The notes under the pieces are model-generated. The model ran no database searches, was not told the DNA's origin, and saw only the letters and a program-made list of their open reading frames with translations. DNA of 64,000 bases, from the NCBI GenBank assembly GCA_958450325.1, contig OY288256.1, forward strand, positions 48,626,953-48,690,952, read 5' to 3'. The position numbers were made by a program, and so were the translations under genes. The first letter of the stretch is position 1. Every line of letters starts with the position of its first letter. Below, one piece after another: positions 46,725 through 57,872 of the stretch. Origin of the DNA: Agrostemma githago (taxonomy: Eukaryota > Streptophyta > Magnoliopsida > Caryophyllales > Caryophyllaceae).

Positions 46725-47446
46725 TCGAGCAATGTCCTCATATGCTCAATCGTAGTGTCGGAGAGACAAAAGAAAAAGAAGAGAAACTACGAAAATAAAG
46801 CTAAGAATCAAAAATAAGTTGAAGAAAAGGGTAGAATGTGTCCGGCCGGGGTGTAGTCAAGTCACCGTGGGCCGAGACGAGAAAAAGATATGGATGGGGG
46901 AAGAAATAAAAAGAAGGAAATAAAAGGAAATGGGAGGGGAGGGCTAGGTGTAATCAAGTCACCTAGCCCGGATTCCGCCTAAATCCGTCTAATTCCTAAA
47001 AAGCGGTGAAAATCTTGTAGATTTGGATTTTTCGATGGACTCTCGATGTAATCACGTCGTCGAGAGTCGGGAGCAACCATACTAGTGCCTCGAAGGCCAC
47101 TAAGACTCCATGACTCGAGGGAAGGGGGCAAACAAGGAAAGGCAAGCGATAAATAGACGGAAAAGGAAGGATAGTTACCCAAACCGAGCGGCTAGTAACT
47201 CACTTGCTCAATCGTCTCGATGATCATGAGGGCCTTGTTGCTTGTCTCCATAGTTGCCATCTCGCTTAATATTCAAGAGCTCACGGTCGGGGTAGTAATG
47301 GTGTAAGGGGTGTGTGGGTTTCGATGTAAGGTGAGGTGCACGGTCATGTGATAGGAGTAGAGTGGAGTAGGGAGGTTGGGAGGGGGTATTATGGATGGGT
47401 GGAATCAAATGCCTAGGAAAAAGACTCAAAATGGGGAAGAGGACTT

Positions 47447-47570
47447 TCCCGGTCGGGAGCATGTGAATTCCCGATCGGGATTTTGTGTTCCCGATCGGGA
47501 TCACCTTCCAGTGAGTCCGAATTCTTGGCATCAACATTCCCGATCGGGATAAGGCTTTCCCGATCGGGAT
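47447..47570. promoter_or_regulatory. Internal palindrome array of element D
   Basis: TCCCGGTCGGGA at 47447, then TCCCGATCGGGA at 47469, 47489, 47538 and 47558 (intervals 22, 20, 49, 20). The spacing and the intervening TTTTRTGT match the LTR array, so this is a duplicate of it, placed just 3' of gag-protease. Confidence 0.7.
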
Positions 47571-47853
47571 TCTTCATCTTCACCTTCCATGAACCCAAAA
47601 GCTTGATACAAGCTTCAAAAACCGACTTCCTCGCTCACAAACCAAGCCTTATCAACAATCCACCCTTTCTAGGGCTCAAATCAACTTCACCTATCAAGAA
47701 AACTCAAACACACATTAAATTCTCTCCCTCACAACTCTCATCAAAAAGTCTAAACAACAAGAATATCACCAAAATCAAACTAACTAAGAGTAAGAAATAT
47801 ACACAAAGCGACGGTTCTTGTGGAACTCCGTCAAACCAAGGTGGTGCAAATCT

Positions 47854-49760
47854 TCATTCTTTTTCATCAACTCTCCAACCGGCTCCATCTCCATCAAGGG
47901 CACGTAAGAACAAGTCGAAGGCCCTAGAGATGTCTTCAATCATGCTCGAAATATAGCCATCCACAAACCAAGGCTCCTCATGGCCTTGCCTAGATGTTCC
48001 CGGGGCATCCCGATCTTCCAAGTTCAATGGCTTGAACTTGTACTTTCGGTCTTTTGGGATATACCCAAATGTCCACCGGTCCTCATGCGGCCCCAAGGGC
48101 GGCTCATCATTCTTTTCCTCGCTTTGCAACTTGTCATCAAGCCCATGATTCGGGCACTCATCTTCCTCACTATCGGAATCCTCAAGTACATATGAGTACT
48201 TCTTCAAGCTCTGTCCCGGGTCTCTCCCTCGATCGATGTCTTCCGTGGTATGGATCATTTTACACGTTTCATCACTAGTGGGTGGAGTGTTGCCTTGGAG
48301 GTCGAACACTATCTTTTCCTCGCCCAACTCAAATGTGATCTTACCCCTCTTCACATCGATCATGGCACCGGCGGAGTGTAGAAATGGGCGCCCAAGAATA
48401 ATGGGAGTGCTTGCATCTTCCGGCATATCGAGCACAATGAAGTCGACCGGAATGAAGAATTTCCCTATTCGCACCGGCACATCCTCAAGCATTCCCAATG
48501 GTCGGTTAATAGACTTGTCGGCCATTCGGAGCGTAATGGATGTGCATTTCAACTCCTTCATCCCGAGTCGGCAACAAATAGTGTAGGGAATGACGCTCAC
48601 ACTCGCACCCAAGTCACATAATGCATTGTTGATCATAAAATTGCCAATGGTGCAAGGGATTGAGAAACTACCCGGATCTTTCAACTTCGGAAGCGTGGAC
48701 CCTTGAATGAGCTCGCTCACCACCCTCGTGAACGCTACCGTCTCTTCCTTGTCGATAGATCTTTTCCTTGCTAGGATTTCCCGCATGAATTTTCCGTATG
48801 CCGGGATTTGGGTAAGTAACTCGGTGAATGGGACATTGACATCCAACTTCTTCATGATATTAAGGAATTTGTCATATTGAGAGTCCTCCTTACTCTTCAT
48901 TTGCCTTGATGGGTAAGGCAATTGCACTTGGTACTTGTTTTGCTCCATGGGGATAGACTTCTCAAACGACACTTTCCCTTTGCCTTTTTCTTTCTCTTGA
49001 GGTGGTGGAGGGTTGTCTTTTTGGGGCTTCTCGACCTCCCTTAAGACTTGTTCCTCAATTGGACGATCAAAGCTTGAGTCTTCTTGCCTTGAAGATGCCA
49101 ATTTCTTTGTTGGTTCATGCATTGGCTCTTGATCATTAGGGAATGGAGGGGGCTCATAGGATGTACCTCTCCTTGTGGTGATGGCATTTACATGCTCATA
49201 TGACGGTGCTTGGCCTTGAGAAGGTAATTGTCCCTTTTGCTTTGAGGAACTTCCCGATGCAAGTTGAGCTATTTGATTCTCGAGTATCGTCATCCGGGTA
49301 TCTCTCATAGCGTTTTCCCCTCGAACATAAGTAAAGAGCTCTTGATGATTTCTTGACATGTCCATTTGATTGTTCTTCACTTCTTGATTTCTCTTTTGCA
49401 AATCCATCATAGTCTTTTGTATGTCAAAATCACGTGGTGGAGATGATGGATTATGCGGAGTATCGGTGATGGCTAATGGGGTACCGTAATCGTGGATAGG
49501 AGACCGGCTCCTAGGCTTGCTTTGTTGTTGTTGATTGTGAGTTGCTTGTTGACGGTTCCCTTGGAACCCATGAGAATTTCCTTGATTGTGATTTTGAAAC
49601 CCTTGGTTGTGGTTTTGATATCCTTGATTGAAGTTCCCTTGTTGGAACCCTTGCTTATTGTTGAAGTTGCCTTGGTTATTTTGCTTGAAATTGTTGAAGG
49701 GTCTTTGGTTACCCACATAACCTTGGTAACTTCTTGAATCGGTTGATGGTGGGATGAACT
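47854..49760 (-). pseudogene. Element D gag C-terminus and aspartic protease
   Basis: Continues gag in another frame (see 49473-50816) and runs about 635 codons. Order: Q/N/G-rich repeats (QGNFNQGYQNHNQG...); a coiled-coil-like stretch near MTILENQIAQLASG; a P/E/K-rich linker; LNIMKKLDVNVPFTELLTQIP, the segment that precedes protease in Athila; and the retroviral-type protease with catalytic CDLGASVSVIP, the flap region, and PIILGRPFL. The C-terminal tail is acidic and ends near DISRAFDLFLRALDGDG. The catalytic Asp is present. No reverse transcriptase follows. Confidence 0.8.
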
Positions 49761-50816
49761 AGAGCCTTTGACTTGGTTGAGGTGGCTTTGGAGCTTCTTG
49801 TCAATAGTCTCCATGTGCGTTTTTAGTTGAGCTCCAAGGTCAATGCTCAATTGAGTGATAGCATCAACCTCGTGCCTACCTCCCCGATTTGCCTTTCTAG
49901 GCCTAGAGTATTGCGAATTATGCACCGCCATCTCTTCGATTCTCGCCCATGTTTGGTCGTCATCGACCTCGGTAAACCTACCATTGGAGCCCATATTAAG
50001 GATGGCTCTTGAGTCTTCATAAAGGCCATTCCAAAATTGTTGCACCAAGAACCATTGTGAGAGTCCATGGTGTGGGCACGATCTCACCAAAGACTTAAAC
50101 CGCTCCCAAGCTTCATATAGGCTCTCTTCATCCCTTTGTTGGAACCCGGTGATGGAGGCCCTAAGCAAATTAGTCTTCTCCGGAGGGTAAAATTTTTGGT
50201 AAAACGCCAAGGCAATCTTTTTCCAAGTATCGATCCCCATGGTTGCCCGATTTAGACTCTTGATCCATTGCTTTGCTTTTCCAATTAATGAGAAAGGAAA
50301 TAAAACCCATCGAATTTGATCTTGTGTAACCCCGGGTTGAGAAATAGCATCGCAATAATCGGAGAAGGTCTCCATATGTTGGTGCGGGTCTTCGGTGGGC
50401 AAACCACTAAATGGGCTCCTCTCTACAAGTTGGATAAATTGAGTCTTGGCCACAAAATTTCCGGTATAGGCTTCCGGTAATGCACTCGGTCCCGGCAAGA
50501 CATCCTCGGTGAATGTGGAGTGAGAGGAGAACTTAGGCATTCTTGGATGTAAGGGAGAGGATGGGGGTGTAGAGAGTGTTGATGTAGAGGAAGAGGGAGA
50601 ATTAGGAGAAGAATCACCGAAGGGATTGATGAAGGTCCCTCCGGCCGTCTCTCGAGGTGAAATGCTCAAGTCGGCTCTTTTGGCTTGCCCTTGATGAGTG
50701 GTGCTTGCACTTGGTTGAGAGATCCTAACCCGATTAATCGTCCGTTGGCGAAAGGCTCGAAAGAGTCTCTCCGGCTCTGGATTAAAGAGATATAAGTCGC
50801 CTCCCCTCCTAGGCAT
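49473..50816 (-). CDS. Element D Gag capsid part (Athila type)
   Basis: Begins MPRRGGDLYLFNPEPERL about 215 bp inside the primer-binding site. After an S/P-rich N-terminal region, the capsid motif starts near residue 139: GLPTEDPHQHMETFSDYC, FPFSLIGKAKQWIKSLN, KKIALAFYQKFYPPEKT and FKSLVRSCPHHGLSQW, all typical of Athila Gag. Real gag homology ends near 49750; the remainder of this frame (to 49473) is out of phase with the conserved Q/N-rich region, which continues one frame away. Either a one-base lesion or a frameshift site separates the two; a lesion is the simpler reading. Confidence 0.8.
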   Translation of the reverse strand: MPRRGGDLYLFNPEPERLFRAFRQRTINRVRISQPSASTTHQGQAKRADLSISPRETAGGTFINPFGDSSPNSPSSSTSTLSTPPSSPLHPRMPKFSSHSTFTEDVLPGPSALPEAYTGNFVAKTQFIQLVERSPFSGLPTEDPHQHMETFSDYCDAISQPGVTQDQIRWVLFPFSLIGKAKQWIKSLNRATMGIDTWKKIALAFYQKFYPPEKTNLLRASITGFQQRDEESLYEAWERFKSLVRSCPHHGLSQWFLVQQFWNGLYEDSRAILNMGSNGRFTEVDDDQTWARIEEMAVHNSQYSRPRKANRGGRHEVDAITQLSIDLGAQLKTHMETIDKKLQSHLNQVKGSSSSHHQPIQEVTKVMWVTKDPSTISSKITKATSTISKGSNKGTSIKDIKTTTKGFKITIKEILMGSKGTVNKQLTINNNKASLGAGLLSTITVPH

Positions 50817-51029
50817 ACACTACACACTAGAACAAACGTAAGAACACCTAGTGCTTTACGGGCACTAGGCAACGACAATAACAAACACAACTAGAGACAA
50901 AGAGAAAAAGAAGAGATAACACTAAAGAAAGAAGAAAAATCAAGAAAATATACACAAGAGAAGATGGGAGAACACAAAGAGGGGTAACTAAGTCTAGAAT
51001 TAAGCAAACTAAGTCTAAACAATGCACCG

Positions 51030-51047
51030 TCCCCGGCAACGGCGCCA
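51030..51047 (-). other. Primer-binding site of element D (tRNA-Asp-like)
   Basis: TGGCGCCGTTGCCGGGGA on the minus strand, three bases inside the 5' LTR; identical to element C. Confidence 0.85.
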
Positions 51048-51050
51048 AAT

Positions 51051-52655
51051 TGACGGTAAGGATTTGCCGTGAGTCCAACCGTCAATAATAAACCGACTAT
51101 TCCTAGTGGGTAGCTAGGGCAATTAGGGTCGATATCCACAGGGACGGTAGAGTAAGGTCTAGACTAGGTCCACTAAAACTAGGCTAAGTCACACGAACAA
51201 ACACAAAGAAGGCTATAAAAGGAAACAATTAAGGAGGAGGAGTGAGAACTAGACTAATGAGCGAACTAAGGAATAAACTAGAAGAGCGATATCTAACTAA
51301 AACGGTGAACTCAAATATGGAAAGAAGTGGGGTATGTCGGGTTCATAGAGGTAGAAGGATAATTGGGGTGATCAAGGGTATGGATGTCTCCTAGTGTCTA
51401 GAGTCGGTCCGGGCTTTCGCAACTTAAACCGATGTCAAGGTGGGTCCGGGCTCTCGCAACTTAGACCCTAATCTGTGCTCTCGCAACTACGATTATTCTC
51501 AACATTCCCACATCATAGGCAAACAATGGATTCATGAACACATGCACAAGGAGCATTGGCCACTACTACTCATACAAGCATAACAACAAACACATGGAGT
51601 GCTCACAATGTGACTAGCAACAAAGATTCACCCTTTCCCCTTAATCAACCCTAATTATCCATAATCTACCCCTAATTCCCCTACTAACCCCACAAGAAGA
51701 GTACTCACTCATGATGAAAGGAAGAATAACAATCAAAGGAGAAACTAAGACAAACATCCAAACATCCATAATGACAAATCCAAACAAGAACAATAACAAT
51801 AACACTAAGAAAAGATTCAAACTTGTATAAATAACAAAGAACAAGGATGAGAAAGGATTATACCAACACTAGATGAAGAAAAGGAACAATCTTGCATTAA
51901 TGAGAAACCCAAATACAATCCCAAGGTTGTCAAGCTTGAGACAATCTCCAAGAATCCCTTAATACAAGCACTAATTACAAAGGATTAACTAAAGATTAAC
52001 TAAAATTAAGAGAAGATTAAAGCTAATGAGTGAGAATCAATCTAGGGTTTTTGAGGCTTAAACTAGTCTAGGGTATGATAAGTCTTTGTCTTCTTACAAG
52101 AGAAGGGTATATAAAGGGTTTAAGAATGAAAGGAATCGAAAGGAAATGAACACGGGCTGAACTGGGACAATCCCGATCGGGAAAGGAAATCCCGATCGGG
52201 AAAGTGGAGAATCCCGATCGGGATTTTATGTTCCCGATCGGGAACACCCCACAGTAGTCGCTCCTTGCTCTCCTCTTTATTCCCGATCGGGATGAGGCCA
52301 TACCCGATCGGGAATAGTCTTGTAGGCCTCCAATATGAACTTTTCGGTCCCTCCTTGGTTCTCACGGCCTTCTCATCGATTCTCGGGACTCGGGATCGGG
52401 TCTCGGAGGCTCGGGATTGGGTCCCAAGGTCTCGGGGTCGATTCCAAGGCATCGGGTCATCGTTCCTTAGCTTCGTTGGCTCCAAAATGTGTATGTATAG
52501 AGTCGGAATCACTCCAACTCTTCATGAACGGTCTCGGGAACCTGAAACGAAGTAAAGGAAACATAAGAAGCCCATAAACCGCTCCAAAGGAGCGGTTCCA
52601 CAAGGAAAATGGGACCAAAACACTACAGAATAGGCACTACAAATGACAATTATCA
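51051..52655 (-). repeat. 5' LTR of element D
   Basis: 1605 bp, near-identical to 43345-44949. The palindrome array lies at 52171-52313 and the TATA box at 52108-52114. Confidence 0.95.
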
Positions 52656-52660
52656 GTAGT

Positions 52661-53360
52661 TTAGTGGGTAATGGTTAGATCATAGTTTCCTCATCATTTT
52701 GTTGTTAGTTTCCTTTGATTTAGTTGATATGCATGTTGTAGTTATTTTCTCCTTAGTTAATGTTTTATTGTCTTTCATTATGATTAGTGAGTAGATTTCT
52801 TGTTAGGGGGTTAGGGGAGGACGGATTTGGGTAACATAGATTAAGGATTCTTGTGATTGAATGCACTTGGGTTGATTTGTCTATTTTGGAATTGTTGTAT
52901 GCTTGTTGACTTTACTAAATCAATTTAGTTGACTCATATTCACCCACGTCAATATAGGGAAACTCGGGGCTTGGGTAATTCCGACTTAGTGACCTAGCTT
53001 CTTCGTCGCGAAAGCGAGTCTTAGTAAGGTCGGGTGTAGAGACCGAAAGGTGACCCATCCCTTATCGATCGTGTGTCATTCGCTTGATTCTTTGTTTTAT
53101 GTATCTCGTTTTCGATTCCCCGACTCCCCCTAACGCTTTTCCTATTTTGATTTTCGTGTTAGTAATAGACCGACCATCTTAGTTTAGTTCTAATCCTACT
53201 CAAACCCCCCTTAAAACCCAAACGTATTTAGACTTTTACTCGACCGACTTTACGTAGACCGTCCCTTGGATCGATCCCGACCTACCACTACTACATTAGT
53301 TAGGTTTTTCGGTGTTTAGAAATATTGTTTGATCGTGCGGGTCGCGACGCTCGCGCATCA
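52661..53360 (+). repeat. 5' LTR of element E, second part
   Basis: Resumes at TTAGTGGGTAATGG, matching the 3' LTR from about 61464, and ends CTCGCGCATCA. Confidence 0.9.
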
Positions 53361-53363
53361 AAA

Positions 53364-53381
53364 TGGTGCCGTTGCCGGGGA
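53364..53381 (+). other. Primer-binding site of element E (tRNA-Asp-like)
   Basis: TGGTGCCGTTGCCGGGGA, three bases after the 5' LTR; one base different from the site of C and D. Confidence 0.8.
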
Positions 53382-53500
53382 CGGCGATTAGTTGATTGAG
53401 TTTTTGTCTTTTTGTGTTTGGTTTTGCTTCTCTCTACCCTAGTGCCACTTGGTGCTAGGAGACTCACCTTCTACTTGAGTGTGTTCCCAGTGACAGTTTA

Positions 53501-56140
53501 TTGCTTCTTCGGTTCAATCCCGAGTCAAAGATGACATTTAAAGTTATGAGATCCCAAGGAAATTACCCAATAAAGGTGATTCGACATTCATACCTCACAC
53601 CACCAAAAATACATCATATCCATCCACTCCTTCCAAATCCATTCACATCACTCATCACCATAAATCCCTCTTCCAATAATCCACTTACACCTTTCACTCC
53701 ACAGAATTCCCCGTCAACATCACCTCTTATCACTCCACAAAAAAATTCTCCACCTTCTCCACCTCCCATTTCACCACCACCCCCAAGAAACTTCCAAGAA
53801 CCCATCATGCCACCTCTTGATTCACATTCCCAACCCTTGGAAAGCACTTCCATGAACGATGAATCAAAGCTCGAATTAAAATCTGAAGAACTAACCAAGA
53901 GGTTTGAAGGTATAACCTCTAATTCTAACTCAAGGAATGTGAACCAAGTTCAATCAAGGCCACCAAGACGACCTCCACTACCAAAAATCCCTTGTGAGTG
54001 TTGTGGAAACTATGGTCATAAGTCCAACAATTGTCGTCCTTATAAAGGAATGTCCTATCAAGAATGCAATGAAGTCCAAATGTTTCAAAATATTAATCCA
54101 ATGCATCAAAATGACCCTTTCCCAAACACATACAATCCCGAAACAAGGAACCATGTGCAACAATACAACTCTTATGCAAATCATGGTGTGCAAAATTCGG
54201 GACCAATGTATCAAGGGGTACAACAAGAAATGCCATCCAATTCACGCCATCAACAAAGTTCTTTCATTCAAAGGCCTCCTCCCTACTTGCCTCTTCAAAA
54301 GGAAAATTTTAACAATCAAGGAGGCAATTATTTCCAAGGCCAAGGTGAATTCCATAATCAACACATGAATCAAGGAAACAATTACCAAAATCTTGAAGGT
54401 AATTTTCGCAATCAAGGGAATAGCCACGATTTTCAAGGTTATAATCAAGGTATTCAATGCTTCAATCAAGGGGATTATATCCAAGGGTATCATCCCAACT
54501 TCAATCAAAGTTTCCCAGGACACAATCCCGAATATAACCAACCTCCACCTTTCCATGGCGATTACCAACAAGGTCAATGGTATGACCAATGCGAGCATCC
54601 TATACACTTCATGATAAAGGCGATAACATTCTTAGCTTCCGAGATTGCGGATATAAGAAAGGAACTTAAAGCTAGGAAATCACAAGAAGCCACCAAGGCT
54701 CCTACCTTTCCGGTACATCCACCACAAGGACTACCCGGACAACCTCAAAATCCTAATTACCCGCAACATTAAGCATATGCCAATGCCGCTACATGGAATG
54801 AAGGAAAAGAATTAGTAGACCCTCACAAAATCATGGGTCTAAATCAAGTGGAAAAACCGAAGGTGAAACATGTTGAAAAGCAAAGTGTCCCTTATTCTAG
54901 CAAGTTGAAAACACACCCACCAAGAACAACTTGTTGTGAGGAAGATCCTTGTGTAACCGAGCCCAAAATAAGGGACACTTCTAAGTACATCAAGGGAGAT
55001 AAGGGTAATGTGATAGAGGAAATTTAAAAAGAGAAAAGCATGCCACCTCCTAAGCCACATGTGCCACCTTTGCCATTTCCATCTCATGCTACGATCAATA
55101 GGAAGGACTTCAAGTCCACCTCATTCTCCGACTTGCTAAAGAAGGATAAGGTAACTCCCCCTCTCACCGAGATATTTGGCCGATGTGATGATACAATTAT
55201 GGTTGTACTCACCGAAGAGTGTAATTCGGCCTTATCGAGCAAGATCCCCACCAAAATGGGTGATCCCGAGAGTTTCTCAATACCTTGCACAATAGGGAAT
55301 GTAGAAATCGATTATGCTCTATGTGATCTTGGAGCGGCCGTGAGCATTATCCCTCTATCAATCGTGAATGATCTCAATATTAGAAACATGAAGCAAACAC
55401 CGATCAAAATTTGATTAGCCGACGGTTCCATCAAGACTCCGGTTGGTATGATTAAAGACGTGCTAGTTCGAGTTAAAAATCTCTCGATCCCTACCGACTT
55501 TGTGGTAATGGACGTGAAAGTAAACAAGCATGCCCCCATAATCCTAGGTAGGCCCGTTTTGGCCACCGGCGGAGCAATCATAGATGTTAAAAAGGGGAAG
55601 CTTTCGTTTAATGTCGGTGAAGAGATCGTGCAATTCAAATTACCTATCACGTTTGAAAATCCAATAGTGAGTGATGTCTTCAGAAATGAAATGTTTGAAT
55701 ACCTTCTAGATGCCGAGTCCCTTGTGATAGAAAAGGAGAATGAAGCTAAGTCGAGTAATTTACTCGATAATGTTGAAACAAAGGTGAAGCTTAATGATTC
55801 GACCACCGTGCAACCGCCTACAAGTTCATATTCCAACACTTTTCCAACTTCCCGTAGGGGAGCTATCAAGAAATCCAAAAAGAAGAAATCGAGAAGTGTG
55901 GTGAACATGGAACCAAGAAACGGAAAGCTAATGACGCGCAACAAGGGTGTAAGCCCCATTGATAAAGCAAAGGTCGAAGTTGGCAATCAAAAGTTAAAAT
56001 GGGACGAAGTATTCCGACTAGTACAAGAAGTTAAAACCATCCTCCAAAAATTATCAAGAATCATGTGTGTGTCCGAGCCACGGGCAAGTTTTGATGGAGG
56101 CGAACTATGTATCGGTTGCTATGATGGCGACCCGGGTTGA
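53501..56140 (+). pseudogene. Element E gag-protease, one frame with three stops
   Basis: A single reading frame runs the whole length, interrupted only by TAA 54770-54772, TAA 55025-55027 and TGA 55412-55414. There are no frameshifts. The capsid domain seen in D is absent. A P/S/T-rich N-terminus leads to a CCHC zinc knuckle (CECCGNYGHKSNNC, 53993-54034), then an N/Q/G-rich region. The protease follows: SFSDLLKKDK, FSIPCTIGNVEIDYALCDLGAAVSIIP and APIILGRPVL. The active site reads DLGAA where D has DLGAS. A basic region (KKSKKKKSR) lies near the end, and the frame ends 56138-56140 with no reverse transcriptase. Non-autonomous. Confidence 0.8.
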
Positions 56141-56448
56141 GTTTGTATCACGTTGTAGGTTTGGTGGTATCCTCAACAACCACCTTGTATATATGTATCA
56201 TATTTCTTTGTGTTTTTTTAGCTTTGTTAGCTTGAGAAAGTTGGTTGAACTTGTATTTCGCAATGGAGCATTTATTTGGATGAAAATCAAGCTTTTCGGA
56301 GAAGTTATGGAGCTCATTTGAAGACCACAAGCATGTTTGTGGGAGATATTGATCATGTAATGTGAGTCGAGTCGATATTTGAATCTCTAGGTGATTATTG
56401 AAGAGCCATGAAATGGCAAGGCGGAAAAACGAAGAAAAGAAGACCGCC

Positions 56449-56677
56449 GGGCGAAACTTCGCCCGGTGAGACTCGACCGAGCGAAACTTCGCCCTACGGA
56501 AAGTTGCCAGAATTGCCATAATTGACGAAGATACCACCGGGCAAAATTTCGCCCGGTGAGATTTTCACCGGGTGAAATTTCACCCGGAGGAAAAAGTTGG
56601 CAGAAAATGATTTTCACGACGAAAAACCGTCGGGTGAAATTTCACCCGATGGTGCTTGACCGGGTGAAATTTCACCA
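56449..56677. promoter_or_regulatory. Internal palindrome array of element E
   Basis: Six sites of GGGYGAAAYTTCRCCC type at 56449, 56479, 56539, 56570, 56632 and 56662; intervals 30, 60, 31, 62 and 30 bp. Just 3' of gag-protease and of the same family as the LTR arrays. Confidence 0.65.
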
Positions 56678-56952
56678 GGCGACATGGGTTTGGCCGGATC
56701 ACCTACACCTTTTTACTCACTACACTTTCAATTCCCTCCCTTACATTTACCCCATATAACTTTGCCTCCAAACACAAACACCAAATATTTACAATCTACT
56801 TTAAAAACTTTAATTTCCGTCCTCAACTACCTTTATTTATATCACCTTCACCTCACTCTCATTTCACCTTATCACTCCTCATTTCATTAAACACCACCTT
56901 CCATATCCCAACCGCATTCATACCTCCTCTCCATCTTGGGTGATTATTTTGG

Positions 56953-57872
56953 ATGCTTGAAGAGGTGAAACTAAAGTTTTTGGATTCTTGCAAATCTATT
57001 ATTATGGAGAAAAGAGCAAGGCGAGCCGCTCGTAAACAAGGTATGGCTTCGACTTCTACACCTTCTAGATCTTCTACATCTTCTAAGTCTTCTAAACCTA
57101 CAAATTTGCCTTGTCTTAATACTTCTCTAGCTCGAACCTTCTCTAAAAAGATCTTTCAGAGCACTAGGTGGCCTTGTCCCCACACAATGACCAATCTAGG
57201 AATAGTAGACGATATTAAAGAGTTATCGTCGAGGACCGGAACTAGCAAGCTCCTTAGCCTCACGGCCTTCGCCTATAAAGACCTTACTTGCGAGTTCCTC
57301 TTGCAATTGATTTGTGACTCTTTGTTGGGTAACCCTAACCCTTTAGACCTACCACTTTTCAAGGCGTTGCACTTTCACCGTATCATTATTACCCAACGCC
57401 CCTTCTTAGATTGTGGAGGTATCGTGTCCGTAATTGCAAACAAATTGGGTTATTTGACCGACTACCTCACCCCACTAGACGATCCGTATGGCTTGACGAG
57501 GCCTATTTTCTGATCTGGATCTTTCATGTACCTCATCAGCGCCTCGTCTACATTAGCCATGGAAGAGCTTTAATAGTTCCAAACACACACCGAACCACTA
57601 TCCTTGTTCACCATAATTGGGACCTACCCTTGGGTCCCGGTGAATTCCGACTGACCAAGACTGAGTCGGGAGGAAGGGGAGTTTGGGAATTTGCACACTA
57701 CGAATTACCCGAAGGTCGTACGATCTATGACCTATGTGAGATTGAATCCGACTTTGCCTTCTCGCTTAGCGACGGTCGTGAGGAGTTTTCTTCTGAGCCA
57801 TCCTCCGAGGGTATACCCTTTTTCTATAGGTCTCCTAGCGCTTCATTTGCGTTGAACAATCACTCAAACTAG
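56953..57872 (+). pseudogene. ATHILA ORF-1-like 3' ORF of element E, frameshifted
   Basis: The first part (56953-57513) has a basic S/T-rich N-terminus (RARRAARKQG), then STRWPCPHTMTNLGIVDDIKEL, FAYKDLTCEFLLQLICD and LTPLDDPYGL. The second part, in the next frame from about 57490, continues DEAYFLIWIFHV...RTTILVHHNWDLPLGPGEFRL. Together they resemble the ATHILA ORF-1 / plant-mobile-domain-like proteins found in Athila elements 3' of pol, in the env position. A one-base lesion near 57490 breaks the gene. Function in the element is unknown. Confidence 0.6.

Larger units (their letters stand above)
44964..47853 (-). other. Element D 3' non-coding region
   Basis: About 2.9 kb homologous to 9654-12705 of element C. 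It contains a pyrimidine-rich tract (45640-45830), a second PPT-like tract (46709-46724) and the internal palindrome array (47447-47570). Short open frames here are not conserved in frame with C and are not called. Confidence 0.65.
43345..52655 (-). mobile_element. Element D: non-autonomous Athila-like LTR retrotransposon, TSD GTAGT
   Basis: 9311 bp inserted in the 5' LTR of E and flanked by GTAGT (43340-43344, 52656-52660). In its own direction: 5' LTR 52655-51051, primer-binding site 51047-51030, gag from 50816, gag-protease frame to 47854, a palindrome array, a 3' region with two PPT-like tracts, PPT 44963-44950, and 3' LTR 44949-43345. No pol. The two 1605-bp LTRs differ at only a few bases by eye, so it is the youngest dated insertion here. 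Confidence 0.95.

Noticed and set aside
56953..57872. A retroviral-type envelope gene in element E
   Set aside because: The position fits, but I see no signal peptide, membrane segment or cleavage site; the motifs fit the ATHILA ORF-1 type instead.
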